DNA of 64,000 nt from the NCBI RefSeq assembly GCF_008692605.1, contig NZ_LFCT01000004.1, forward strand, positions 62,001-126,000. The letters run 5' to 3'. Made by a program: the position numbers and the translations under genes. This DNA comes from Sphingobium estronivorans (GTDB taxonomy: Bacteria; Pseudomonadota; Alphaproteobacteria; Sphingomonadales; Sphingomonadaceae). Within the stretch, counting starts at the first letter, position 1; each line of letters opens with the position of its first letter. Below, piece by piece: positions 8,859 through 18,840 of this stretch. The notes under the pieces were generated by a model. That model was given only the letters and a program-made list of their open reading frames with translations. It searched no databases and was not told the DNA's origin.

Positions 8859-9602
8859 TCAGGGCAGGAACGGCAGCCAGTCCAGATCCATGTCCTTGTG
8901 CCGATTGGTATAATGGCCGATCTCCTCCAGCCGCGCCATGTCGCGTAAGGTGATGCGCCCATTGGCCCGGCTGATCAGGCCTTCCTGCTCCATCTGCCGG
9001 ATCATCCGGTTCACATGGACCGAGGTGAGGCCGATGGCGTCGCCAATCTCCTCCTGCGTCAGCTTCAGGTCGAAACTGTCGATGATGCTGTCGTCCGTCA
9101 CCCTCAGCCGGTCGAAAATGTCGAGGAGGAAGGAGGCGACTCGTGCCTTGGCCGATGTCCGCCCCAGGGAGGCGAGCCGGTCGGTCAGCGCGACGCGCTC
9201 CGCATTGGACAGCAGGAACAGCAGCGCCGCGACGCGCGGAAATTCTTCCAGCAGGCGGCGCAGCGCATGTTTGTCGAACGGACAAATGATCGCGTCCGAC
9301 AAAGCCACCAGGGATTCCGGCGCTTTGCTGTAGATCGTGCTGGCCGACCCGATGAAATCGCCGGGGAAATAGACGCGCAATATCTGCCGGCTGCCGTCGG
9401 GCAGGATAACGAAACTCATGACACGGCCTTCGCGCAAGACGAAAAGCTCCGTGACTGTATCGTTGACGCGCTGGATCATCGCCCCGCGCTTTACCTTGCG
9501 GGGATTTTCTTCCAGTCGGGCGAGTGCCTTCTTTTCCAGATCGGACAAGGGTACATGCTTCGCCAACCTTTCTGCGAAACAACTTGCTGCCACCAAACAC
9601 AC
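8859..9602 (-). CDS. Crp/Fnr-family transcription regulator
   Basis: 247 aa. The N-terminal cyclic-nucleotide-binding fold is visible from about residue 40 to 150 (EGRVMSFVILPDGSRQILRVYFPGDFIG), followed by a long dimer helix and a winged helix with the recognition region LTQEEIGDAIGLTSVHVNRMIRQ. The four-cysteine cluster of Fnr is not present, and the phosphate-binding cassette of Crp is not conserved, so it is likely one of the alphaproteobacterial Crp/Fnr members with an unknown signal. It is convergent with the HNH gene and divergent from murA. Confidence 0.88.
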   Translation of the reverse strand: MCLVAASCFAERLAKHVPLSDLEKKALARLEENPRKVKRGAMIQRVNDTVTELFVLREGRVMSFVILPDGSRQILRVYFPGDFIGSASTIYSKAPESLVALSDAIICPFDKHALRRLLEEFPRVAALLFLLSNAERVALTDRLASLGRTSAKARVASFLLDIFDRLRVTDDSIIDSFDLKLTQEEIGDAIGLTSVHVNRMIRQMEQEGLISRANGRITLRDMARLEEIGHYTNRHKDMDLDWLPFLP

Positions 9603-9806
9603 CTTTTTATTTGCATTGTCGTTACGATGGCAAAACGCCCCATGCGTCTTTTGGCTGCATTTCCGTCGCTTGCACTAAACTCGATCAATAATGAGCTTGG
9701 GAATGCATAAATGTTTCAGCCTGACGACAGGATATGGCCCAATTCGCTGGTCGGAACCGCGTTCAGCGCCTTGCGAAAAATGCAATTCACGGTAAGAAAC
9801 CAGCCG

Positions 9807-11082
<1,276 letters not shown>

Positions 11083-11090
<8 letters not shown>

Positions 11091-12609
11091 AGGGCGCGGG
11101 CTCGAGACGGATCGCGCGGCGCTGATCGCGCGCTATGATCTCGATGCCGGCGGTTTCGCTACGCTCGACCAGATCACCGCCTTTGCCGCCGCGCTGTGCG
11201 AAGCGCCGATCGCGTTGGTCGGCATCGTCGAGGCGGAGCGGCAGCGCTTCCTCGCCCGCACCGGCCTGGACGCGGAAGAAACGTCGCGGGACGTGTCATT
11301 CTGCGCCCAGGTGATGCTGGGCGAATCCATCTTCATCGTACCCGATGCCGGCGCGGACCCGCGCTTTGTCGACAATGCGTGGGTGGCGGGGGACCCCTCC
11401 GTCCGTTTCTATGCCGGCGCACCGCTGATCGACGGCCAGGGAACGCCTCTGGGCGCTCTTTGCGTGATGGATGACAAGCCGCGCGCCGGGCTGACGGATC
11501 TTCAGCGGCAGGGCCTGTCGTTGCTGGCGCATCAGGTGATGGCGGAGTTGGAGGGGCGCCGTCGCGACCGGGAAGTGATCGCCCGGCAGGCGCTGGATGC
11601 ACGGGCGGTGGCGGACAGCGATCGTATGTTCCGCACCCTTGCGGACACCATGCCGCAAATGGTGTGGTCGGCTCTGCCCGATGGTTACAACGACTATTTC
11701 AATGCGCGCTGGTATGAGTTTACCGGCGTCGCGCAGGGCAGTACCGACGGCGAGGGATGGAGCGCGATGTTCCACCCGGAGGATCAGCCGGTCGCATGGA
11801 AACGCTGGCGACACAGCCTGGAAACCGGCGATCCCTATGAGATCGAATATCGGATGCGCCATCACAGCGGCGACTATCGATGGACGCTGGGCCGTGCCCT
11901 GCCGATCCGGGATGGAGAGGGGAAGATCGTCCGCTGGATCGGCACCTGCACCGATATCAACGAGCAGATCCTGATGGTCGAGGAGCGGGAGGTCATCGCG
12001 CATGAACTGTCCCATCGGATCAAGAACATCTTTTCGGTGATTGCCGGTCTGATCGGGCTGTCGGCGCGCCAGCATCCGGAAATTCGAGCCGCAGCGGACG
12101 ATCTGCGCGACCGGATCATGGCGCTGGGCCGGGCGCATGATTTCGTCCGGCCCCATGGTCCCAATTCAAGGCCAGACGTGGGCGAGGGACGGCTATGGGG
12201 CATATTGGACCAGATTTTCGCGCCCTATCGCGATGTGGTGGGCGGCGCGCGCATCCTCTTTTCCGGCGAAAATCCGGCGATAGATGACCGGTCCGCAACG
12301 CCTTTGGCCTTGTTGTTCCATGAACTGGCAACCAATGCCGCAAAATATGGCGCGCTCTCCGTACCCGCCGGCCGCGTTCATCTGCTGGTGGTGACCGAGG
12401 ACAGGGAAATCCGCATCGATTGGCGGGAGGAGGGCGGTCCGCCTCCCGTGCCCGCCACGGCGCAAGGGTTCGGCAGCCGGCTCATGCAGCTGAGCATCGA
12501 ACGACAATTGGGGGGACGGATGAGGCGCGACTGGCGGCCCGAAGGGCTTAACCTCAGCCTCTGGATTCCAGCCGCATCCATGAGCCGTTCAGCGACGGGA
12601 ATGGCGTGA
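11083..12609 (+). CDS. GAF-PAS sensor histidine kinase, HWE/HisKA_2 type
   Basis: 508 aa, no membrane helices. Residues 15 to 160 form a GAF domain ([24 protein letters not shown]); 180 to 305 a PAS domain with its C-terminal PAC part ([11 protein letters not shown]); then the kinase core with phospho-acceptor box HELSHRIKN and the ATP-binding N-box [16 protein letters not shown]-x-E triplet (DWREE) marks the HWE subfamily, typical of alphaproteobacterial general stress and light signalling. The start ATG overlaps the murA stop by 8 bases. A single-domain response regulator gene meets its 3' end and may be its partner. Confidence 0.9.
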
Positions 12610-12991
12610 ATCCCGCGATGTCCGTGGCTTCCAGTTCCGGTCTGTCGGTTGCGGCGAGATGCAGCGTTTCGGCGATGCTGCGCGCGCGGAAGGGTTTGGT
12701 GATGACGCCCAGCGCCACTTCGGAAGCGGCGCCGATCTGGGCGGGGTTGGCGGTCACATAGATGACGCGGACGCCATATTGGCTCGCCAATTCAAGACCG
12801 ATGCCGGGACCGGTAGGCCCATCGCGCAGGTTGAGGTCGACAAGCGCGATGTCGCAATCGCGCGCAGCATCGAGCGCTGCCTGACGATCAGCCGCAATGG
12901 CGCTGACCGTATAGCCCGCATCCTCGACAATATGCTCGATTTCCAGAGCGACGAAAATTTCGTCTTCGACGATCAGAACTTTTTTGCTCAT
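12554..12991 (-). CDS. Single-domain response regulator
   Basis: About 145 aa starting at MSKKVLIVEDE; an ATG 12 bases further out is also possible. It is a receiver domain only: acidic pocket E9-D10, phospho-acceptor D52 in VDLNL, switch Thr in YVTAN and the conserved Lys in TKPF. There is no output domain, so it may pass a phosphate on or act by protein contact, as in HWE-kinase systems. Its 3' end overlaps the convergent histidine kinase gene by 56 bases, which codes for real residues on both strands. Confidence 0.88.
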   Translation of the reverse strand: MSKKVLIVEDEIFVALEIEHIVEDAGYTVSAIAADRQAALDAARDCDIALVDLNLRDGPTGPGIGLELASQYGVRVIYVTANPAQIGAASEVALGVITKPFRARSIAETLHLAATDRPELEATDIAGFTPFPSLNGSWMRLESRG

Positions 12992-13079
12992 CCCAACGCC
13001 CACGCAACTGGAGGCAGTAAATGCGTTAAGCGTCGAGTGGTTCCCGTAGCGGCGAAAAATTTCCGCTATATTGGCCCCG

Positions 13080-13310
13080 CTATTGCGCAGGCTCGTCCGC
13101 CACGCTGGTCCACAATGTCTCGAAACTGCCGCCCCGCATTATCAGGACGGAGGCCGGATAGCCCGCTTCGCTGGCCTTTTGCGCCGTGCCGGTGGCGCTT
13201 TCCACGGCGGCCTCGCGCGTCGGGAAGGGACCATAATAGCGGTTGTCGAGATTGATCTTCCACACGTCCTCATGTTCCAGGACGATATAGCGGGCATGGG
13301 GCAGGGCCAT
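13080..13310 (-). CDS. Small conserved protein, DUF2188-like
   Basis: 76 aa. The pattern of an N-terminal beta strand, WKINLDNRYYGPFPTREAA, an alanine-rich helix and a strand SVLIMRGG resembles DUF2188-type small proteins that read W-x-V, then a sequence of Ala-rich helix, then a short strand. No signal peptide or membrane helix is seen. It lies 5 bases after the glycosylase gene on the same strand and is probably co-transcribed with it. Function unknown. Confidence 0.6.
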   Translation of the reverse strand: MALPHARYIVLEHEDVWKINLDNRYYGPFPTREAAVESATGTAQKASEAGYPASVLIMRGGSFETLWTSVADEPAQ

Positions 13311-13315
13311 GTCGG

Positions 13316-13933
13316 TTACAGAACCTCCGTATTATAATGATGCCAGGCCATGATTGCCGCCGCGCCGCGATGGGGGCGCCAGCGCTCGGCCAATTCTCGC
13401 GTCTGCTTTTCGCTCGGTCGTTCGGGCAGGCCCAATATCCGTCCGATCTCGATCTGCACGGCAAGATCCCCCGCGGGCCAGATGTCCGGCCGTCCCTCCG
13501 CAAACAGCAGATAGATTTCCGCCGACCAGCGTCCGATCCCCTTGACCTGCACGAGCTGGGCGATGGCTTCCTCGTCATCGGCCGGCAAGGCGTGAAGGTC
13601 GAGCGCGCCGCTCACCACCAGTTCTGCCAGGCTGCGGGCATATCCCTGCTTCTGCCGGGACAGGCCGCAGGCGCGCAGCGTATCGAAATCGCGCTGCATC
13701 AATATTTGCGGCGCGCAGCCCTCGCCCAGTTCCGCCTCCAGCTTCCGCCACACCGCAGCGGCGGCCGCGACGCTCACCTGCTGGCCGACGACGGTGCGCA
13801 GCAGGGTTTCATAGCCCGGCTCGCGGACTCGGGGCAGGGGGTAGCCGACCCGTCCGATGGCGGCGGCGAACGCCGGCTCGACCAGGGCGATATTGTCGAG
13901 GCTGGCCCGCAATTGTTCCGCTGTGATGACCAT
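13316..13933 (-). CDS. HhH-GPD DNA-3-methyladenine glycosylase (AlkA-like)
   Basis: 205 aa from the ATG at 13933. It belongs to the helix-hairpin-helix glycosylases that remove alkylated bases. The hairpin-Gly/Pro part reads LVQVKGIGRWSAEIYLLF and the catalytic Asp is in WPAGDLAVQ. TVVGQQVSVAAA near residue 50 is the usual N-terminal motif of the 3-methyladenine glycosylase II group. The AlkA N-terminal TBP-like domain and the iron-sulfur cluster of endonuclease III are absent. The longer frame to 14101 would run across the divergent ferredoxin promoter and is rejected. Substrate range is uncertain. Confidence 0.9.
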   Translation of the reverse strand: MVITAEQLRASLDNIALVEPAFAAAIGRVGYPLPRVREPGYETLLRTVVGQQVSVAAAAAVWRKLEAELGEGCAPQILMQRDFDTLRACGLSRQKQGYARSLAELVVSGALDLHALPADDEEAIAQLVQVKGIGRWSAEIYLLFAEGRPDIWPAGDLAVQIEIGRILGLPERPSEKQTRELAERWRPHRGAAAIMAWHHYNTEVL

Positions 13934-14009
13934 TGAATCGCTGTCCGGCTCTTGATTTCCCGCTGGCCGTCCGTAATGAGCGGCAAGAAAAATTTGAGGA
14001 TCTGGGTAC

Positions 14010-14327
14010 ATGGCTAAACTGATTGTGGTCAACCGTTCGGGTGAAGAGAAGGCGGTTGAAGGCGATAATGGCCTGTCGGTGATGGAAATCATCCGCGACA
14101 ACGGCTTTGACGAGCTTCTGGCGCTCTGCGGCGGCTGCTGCTCCTGCGCGACCTGCCACGTCTATGTCGATCCCGCCTTTGCCGACAGCCTGCCGCCGGT
14201 CAGCGAAGATGAGAATGATCTGCTGGACAGCTCCGACCATCGCAACGAAACCAGCCGCCTGTCGTGCCAGCTGACCTTCAACGACGCGTTGGACGGCCTG
14301 CGCATCACCATCGCGCCGGAAGATTGA
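14010..14327 (+). CDS. 2Fe-2S ferredoxin (adrenodoxin type)
   Basis: 105 aa. The cluster ligands are C40, C46 and C49 (C-x5-C-x2-C) plus C86 in RLSCQL, the spacing of vertebrate-type/bacterial adrenodoxin-like ferredoxins that feed cytochromes P450 or iron-sulfur assembly. It carries two extra cysteines (C43 and C44) inside the first loop. ATCHVYVDP after the third ligand is typical. No P450 or reductase lies next to it, so the electron partner is unknown. It is divergent from the glycosylase gene. Confidence 0.94.
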   Translation: MAKLIVVNRSGEEKAVEGDNGLSVMEIIRDNGFDELLALCGGCCSCATCHVYVDPAFADSLPPVSEDENDLLDSSDHRNETSRLSCQLTFNDALDGLRITIAPED

Positions 14328-14348
14328 TCCTGGTCCGCCCCCGCCGCG

Positions 14349-15098
14349 TTACGGTTTGACCCTTAGCGTGGCGGCGGGCGCCTCACTGGTCAGCGGCGTC
14401 ACCTTCCAGACGATCTGCTTGCCCTGCGGCGTGTCTTGCGCGCCGTCTTCCTGATTCTGGCTGACGATCTCCGCATTGGTGGTGAGGGTGAAGGTGCCGT
14501 CCAGCGCCTTGGCCGCGTCGTCGCCGCCGCTGCCGCCCATCGGGTTCTGGCTCTTGTCATAGCCGTTGGAATAGCCCGGCGCCTTCATCCGTACGCGGTC
14601 ATCCCCGCGCAGTTCCACCGCGACGAAGGGCAGCACGATCTGCGCGTCGCTGTTGAACGGAAAGAGAAAGGCGTGGGTCAGCCTGCCGCTGATCGCATAG
14701 TCGATCTCGAACCGATGATTGCCCATATAGCGGGCCGAGCGGAAGCCCTTTTCCCTGGAGAGCGCCGCCGCGATGGCCTGCATCTGCTGCTCGTCATTCT
14801 TGTCTTCCTTGCCGTCGAAGCGCTCCTCGGCCTTGGGTTGCTCCTTGGGTTGCAGGGCCGTGTGGAGTTTGCTCGGCTGCTCCTTGGGCGGGGTGCCGCC
14901 GATCGGATCGTCGTTTGAGGGAGGCGACCCCAGCCCCTTGCCGATATCGGACGCCAAAATCTCGCCCTTATAGGTGAAGCTGAAGCTGCGGTCGGCACGG
15001 ATGTCGAGCGTCGATTCGAACTTGCCCGGCGTCACCAGGCAAGCCGAAAGCAACAGGCTGACCGCCAGAACGCCGGCGGTGCGCAGAAAAGCGATCAC
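14349..15098 (-). CDS. Putative outer-membrane or periplasmic lipoprotein
   Basis: 249 aa. The N-terminal helix ends in the lipobox LLSAC, giving a lipid-modified Cys at about residue 20. The rest is polar, with a low-complexity stretch rich in Pro, Lys and Gln (about 75 to 105) and beta-rich flanks. It begins with GTG at 15098, supported by a strong ribosome site (GGGGAGGT). No known domain is recognised; similar proteins appear to be restricted to sphingomonads, but I cannot confirm this without a search. Confidence 0.7.
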   Translation of the reverse strand: MIAFLRTAGVLAVSLLLSACLVTPGKFESTLDIRADRSFSFTYKGEILASDIGKGLGSPPSNDDPIGGTPPKEQPSKLHTALQPKEQPKAEERFDGKEDKNDEQQMQAIAAALSREKGFRSARYMGNHRFEIDYAISGRLTHAFLFPFNSDAQIVLPFVAVELRGDDRVRMKAPGYSNGYDKSQNPMGGSGGDDAAKALDGTFTLTTNAEIVSQNQEDGAQDTPQGKQIVWKVTPLTSEAPAATLRVKP

Positions 15099-15133
15099 GA
15101 GCGACCTCCCCCTATATTCATGCCCCCTATGCG

Positions 15134-15886
15134 CTACCGGCTGGCCGCCGCGTAAAGGGCGATCGCCGCGGCATTGGAAACGTTCAGGCTTTCCATCCGC
15201 GGGCTGATCGGCAGTTTAGCCAAAATGTCGCAATGCGCCATGCTGTTGTGGCGCAGCCCTTCGCCCTCGGCCCCCAGCACCAGCGCCACCCGCGACGTGC
15301 CGATAGCCTCGCCCAGCGTCGTGTCGGCCTCGCCATCCAGACCGATGCGCCAATAGCCCGCCTCCGCAATCTCATCGAGCGCGCGGGCAAGGTTCACGAC
15401 CCGGACCCAGGGTATGATTTCCAGAGCGCCCGAAGCGGCCCGCGCCAGCACTCCCGATTCGGGCGGAGCATGGCGGTCCTGCGTCACGATACAGAGCGCG
15501 TCGAACGCGGCGGCTGACCGCAGGATCGCGCCGACATTATGCGGGTCCGTTACCTGGTCCAACACCAGCACGGGGCGCCCATAGCCCGGTCCGTCGTCCT
15601 GTCCGGCCTCCAGCGCGTCGCCCAGCCAGACCTCGTCCAGCGGTTCGACCTCGGCCACGATGCCCTGATGCGGCGCGTCCGATGGCACCATGCGCCCCAG
15701 ATCGGCGCCATCGGCATAGACGATGGGCAGGACTGGCGGCAGGTCGAGTGCGTTCAACGCCTCGCGCGTACCCCATATCTTGCGCACCACCCGGTTCGGA
15801 TTGGCGAGTGCGGCGATGACGGCATGCCGTCCATAGAAGCGGGGAAAGGTCCCTTTGGCCTTTCCAGTGCGGTTTCCTCTTTTCAT
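15134..15886 (-). CDS. rlmB: RlmB-type 23S rRNA 2'-O-methyltransferase (SpoU/TrmH family)
   Basis: 250 aa. A SPOUT-fold enzyme that methylates the 2'-hydroxyl of a guanosine, in RlmB position 2251 of 23S rRNA. The N-terminal L30-like substrate-binding part starts at FYGRHAVIAAL. The catalytic domain has the three family motifs: DQVTDPHNVGAILRSA, LVLGAEGEGL and SLNVSNAAAIALY, which form the knotted SAM site. The length matches RlmB better than TrmH. A tRNA-Tyr gene lies divergently 100 bases away. The exact modified nucleotide is inferred from similarity. Confidence 0.9.
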   Translation of the reverse strand: MKRGNRTGKAKGTFPRFYGRHAVIAALANPNRVVRKIWGTREALNALDLPPVLPIVYADGADLGRMVPSDAPHQGIVAEVEPLDEVWLGDALEAGQDDGPGYGRPVLVLDQVTDPHNVGAILRSAAAFDALCIVTQDRHAPPESGVLARAASGALEIIPWVRVVNLARALDEIAEAGYWRIGLDGEADTTLGEAIGTSRVALVLGAEGEGLRHNSMAHCDILAKLPISPRMESLNVSNAAAIALYAAASR

Positions 15887-15985
15887 GAGTTGCTCTTTTC
15901 ACATTGGGCCATTGACAGGCAAGTCTCCTTTCGCCATTGAGCGCCCTCCAGCCGATCGGGGCCTCCCCGAAACGGTTAGGCGACT

Positions 15986-16072
15986 GGACAGGTGGCCGAG
16001 TGGTTAAAGGCAGCAGACTGTAAATCTGCCCGGGTTTCCCGTACGCTGGTTCGAATCCAGCCCTGTCCACCA
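15986..16072 (+). tRNA. tRNA-Tyr (GTA)
   Basis: The acceptor arms GGACAGG (15986 to 15992) and CCTGTCC (16062 to 16068) pair fully, followed by A and an encoded CCA. The anticodon loop CTGTAAA gives anticodon GTA. The T-loop GGTTCGAATCC and D-loop region GAGTGGTTAAAGG are standard, and a long variable arm makes it a class II tRNA, as expected for bacterial tRNA-Tyr. Confidence 0.97.
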
Positions 16073-16140
16073 TCGCCCTTTTGGGCCTACTCGACGGTGA
16101 GTGGGCAGAGGCGGCGGTTCGTGCCTCCCACCATCTTCTT

Positions 16141-16505
16141 CTACAAAGACAGCCGCGCCCTTGCCCGCTGGAGCAAGCCCGCGTCTTCGATCAGTTGGCG
16201 CGGATAGATGTTGCGCAGGTCGACGATGACCGGCTTGTTGAGCAACCTCTTCATCCCAGTTGAGGTCGAGCGCGCAGAAATGGTCCCATTCCGGGGCGGT
16301 GGCCAGTGCATCCGGCGGTTTCCATCGCATCATAGGCATCCGTGCAGCAGATGACATTTTCCAGAAGCTTTTGCGCCTGTTCGATGCCTTCCGGGTCATA
16401 GGCGTGAATGACAGCGCCGGCATCCTGCAAGGTCCGGATGATGGCGATGGACGGGCTGTCGCGCGCATCGTCGATATTGGGCTTGAAGATCGTGAAGCAG
16501 GTCCC
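16141..16505 (-). pseudogene. ugd: Frameshifted 3' remnant of UDP-glucose 6-dehydrogenase
   Basis: Reading the minus strand recovers the C-terminal domain of UDP-glucose dehydrogenase in pieces of different frame: FTIFKPNIDDARDSPSIAII then DAGAVIHAYDPEG (frame 1), a shift near 16315, APEWDHFCALDLNW (frame 2), one extra base near 16252, and NKPVIVDLRNIYPRQLIEDA (frame 3) to a stop at 16141. The intact family reads LTFKPNTDD, TEWxxFRALDL and PVIVDLRNIY in one frame. About two thirds of the gene upstream is absent. It sits between tRNA-Tyr and galU, whose product UDP-glucose is the Ugd substrate, so a galU-ugd pair was probably once intact here. Confidence 0.85.
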
Positions 16506-16584
16506 CGAAAGGAGGCCCGCTTAGCCCGTACCGGTCATCGTGTTTTTCATGGCCAACCGCCCCTCTTGCAATGGCAAGGGAGGA

Positions 16585-17469
16585 TCAGGCCGCCGGGGTG
16601 GCCGCCAGCAAATTTTCGGCGATCTTGCGCATGTCCGCCGCCATGTCGGGCCGTTCAAGCGCCAGCGCCAGATTGGCCTCGACATAACCGATCTTCGATC
16701 CGCAGTCGAAACGCTGGCCGGTGAAGGTCAGGCCGTGAAAGGCGCCTTGACCGATCATCGCCGCCATGGCGTCGGTCAGCTGGATTTCACCGCCCGCGCC
16801 CTTTTCCTGGCGTTCCAATATGGTCATGACTTCCGGTCGCAGGATGTAGCGGCCGGGCAGGATCAGGTTGCTGGGGGCAGTACCGGGTGCGGGCTTTTCG
16901 ACCAGCCCCTTCACCTCCGTCAGCGCGCCGTTGCGGGCGCCCGGATCGATCACGCCATAGCTGGATGTCTGCTCCATCGGCACTTCCAGCGCGCAGATCA
17001 GATTGCCGCCGATCTGCTCATGGGCATCGACCATCTGCCTCATGCATCCCGGCGAGCCGTGCATGAATTCGTCGGGCAGAATGATTGCGAAGGGCTCGTC
17101 GCCGATCACGTCGCGCGCGCACCAGATGGCATGGCCGAGACCCAGCGGTTCCTGCTGGCGGATGAAGATGGCGTTGCCGGGCGTCAGCCGGGTTCCTTCC
17201 AGCGCGGACAGATCCTTGCCGCGTGCCTTTTGCGTTGCCTCCAGTTCGTAGGCGACGTCGAAATGATCCTCTATGGCGTTCTTGCCGCGCCCGGTGATGA
17301 AGATCATGGTTTCGATGCCGGCTTCCAGCGCTTCGTCGACCGCATATTGGATCAATGGCCGGTCGACCACGGGCAGCAATTCCTTGGGAACGGCCTTGGT
17401 CGCCGGCAGGAAACGGGTGCCCAGACCCGCGACGGGAAACACGGCCTTGCGAACGGCTTTGCTCTTCAT
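16585..17469 (-). CDS. galU: UTP-glucose-1-phosphate uridylyltransferase GalU
   Basis: 294 aa, the standard length. It makes UDP-glucose, the central sugar donor for the polysaccharide encoded next to it. The nucleotide-binding loop PVAGLGTRFLPATKAVPKE, the catalytic-site VDRPLIQYAV, LPDEF and the VEKPAP motif are all present, and the C-terminal FDCGSKIGY is conserved. The gene is read toward the ugd remnant, with 80 bases between. A ribosome site AGGGAA precedes the ATG. Divergent PilZ gene follows upstream after about 360 bases. Confidence 0.96.
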   Translation of the reverse strand: MKSKAVRKAVFPVAGLGTRFLPATKAVPKELLPVVDRPLIQYAVDEALEAGIETMIFITGRGKNAIEDHFDVAYELEATQKARGKDLSALEGTRLTPGNAIFIRQQEPLGLGHAIWCARDVIGDEPFAIILPDEFMHGSPGCMRQMVDAHEQIGGNLICALEVPMEQTSSYGVIDPGARNGALTEVKGLVEKPAPGTAPSNLILPGRYILRPEVMTILERQEKGAGGEIQLTDAMAAMIGQGAFHGLTFTGQRFDCGSKIGYVEANLALALERPDMAADMRKIAENLLAATPAA

Positions 17470-17830
17470 GAAAAATTCCCTGGTTACAGACCCTTGATAC
17501 GGGCCGCCGCTCCACCCCGCCGCCGATATTTGGCATCGCAGCCTGTCGGCGGCGGCGTCAAGCTAATCATGCTTTATTCAAAACCGGCGAGCATTATCGT
17601 GAATGGTCCGGCTTATACCATCGCGCTCGGTCTTCGACCGATCACAAGTGGGTTTCGCTCAGGCGCCGCGCGACCTTGGTATTATTCCCCTTATGGGCCA
17701 TTTCGTATCGACAATGCTGATCATCGGATCATAATTTACGGCAAATTAACGCTGAACTGAGATGGAGACAGCGTCAGCCCGGCCGTGCAGGCCATTGGCC
17801 CGGTGGATGAAGCGTGTCGGTGGAGAAATG
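17470..17830. other. Intergenic region between galU and PilZ gene
   Basis: About 360 bases without a credible gene. It must contain the divergent promoters of galU and the PilZ gene. The part from about 17690 to 17760 is AT-rich with TAATTTACGGCAAATTAACG, a likely promoter zone for the PilZ gene, but I cannot assign exact boxes. Confidence 0.4.
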
Positions 17831-18352
17831 ATGAAGTCGCCCTATATCATCCCGATGCAACGTCTTCCGCGTCGATCCGACCGCCATGCCGTGAACCGGG
17901 CATCCACGCTTCGGTCCGACAATGGCAAGCCTGTCGATGTGCTGTTGGAAAACATGTCGCTGACGGGGTTCAAGATTTCCGCGCCCGGTGAATTCGTCGT
18001 GGGAGAGGAGGTCGTCATCGGCCTTGCCGGTGTCGGCGTCCGCTCGGCCCGGGTGGTCTGGGCGGAAAATGGCCAGGCGGGCTGCGCGTTCGACCAGCCC
18101 CTGACCGCGCTGGAACTGGAGGAGACCGAAAAGGCGCAAACGGTGATCCAGGGTGCTTTCCGGCCGGGATCGAACCTTGGATCGGCCAAGGACGGTGGGG
18201 TGGCGGACACGCCGTTCACAGGACTGGCCACGCCGATACCGCTCCGCCTGCGGTCCCGCTATCGCATCGCCCTCATCATGCTGGCCTCGCTTGCAAGCTG
18301 GGGCATTTTCATGGCGATGCTGATATTCGGCAAGCATATTCTGGGTTTCTGA
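17831..18352 (+). CDS. PilZ-domain protein with C-terminal membrane helix
   Basis: About 173 aa. The PilZ domain (residues 10 to 100) begins with the c-di-GMP-binding arginines in [12 protein letters not shown] and has the second motif as [10 protein letters not shown], close to the usual D/NxSxxG. A linker follows, then a single hydrophobic helix near the C-terminus ([19 protein letters not shown]). It is probably an inner-membrane receptor that links cyclic di-GMP to polysaccharide production in this locus. The start at 17831 is favoured by GGAG five bases upstream; another ATG three bases earlier is equally in frame. Confidence 0.85.
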
Positions 18353-18374
18353 CGGGCTTCTACTGTTCCCGGCG

Positions 18375-18566
18375 CTATTTTTTCTTCCGCATTTTGAAAA
18401 ATGTGCCGACGATGAATATCAAGCAGAAGGGTATCCAGAAAATCGCGATCAAACGATCCGTTATCGTAACGGAAACATAGGGGCGTGACAGAGTCTGTCT
18501 GCGCCACATATGGTAAAGGCCTATAATCCAGATCAGAAAAAGGGCGATGCCCAAGAACAACATCAT
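18375..18566 (-). CDS. Small membrane protein, two helices
   Basis: 63 aa with hydrophobic helices at about 1 to 20 and 38 to 58 and a basic C-terminus (KMRKKK). It resembles no family I recognise. It is convergent with the PilZ gene and separated from galE by about 270 bases. The strong hydrophobic pattern and the positive-inside ending support a real gene, but its short length leaves doubt. Confidence 0.45.
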   Translation of the reverse strand: MMLFLGIALFLIWIIGLYHMWRRQTLSRPYVSVTITDRLIAIFWIPFCLIFIVGTFFKMRKKK

Positions 18567-18840
18567 CGCTATATCGTCGCCTCTACGCTACGGGGTGGCC
18601 TGTTAGTAGATCATTTGCGCCGGCGCCACTATTCCCCTGCCGGCATATCGCACTGAAATGGGACAGGTCATGGTTAACTCGCGGGTGGGAAGAAACCCCG
18701 ATTCGGTTAATCCCCCGTGCAAGAATGTCGATGTTTACGCAAGACAGTAAAGAAGTGAAACGCGATCTTAAATTTGTGTCATTATTCTACCCTATGCTGT
18801 GATAGCGGACCCACGCAAAACAGGGGCGAGAAGAAATTCG

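Noticed and set aside
9711..9806. Longer MurA start
   Set aside because: The additional 32 residues do not resemble the family, and the conserved protein begins at MDRIHIRGG.
15992..16207. Short frames running through the tRNA-Tyr gene on both strands
   Set aside because: They contain the translated tRNA sequence, a common false annotation, and have no other content.
15986..16584. Integration site of a mobile element at tRNA-Tyr
   Set aside because: No integrase, no second copy of the tRNA 3' end and no mobile gene were seen. The ugd fragment is better explained by decay in place.
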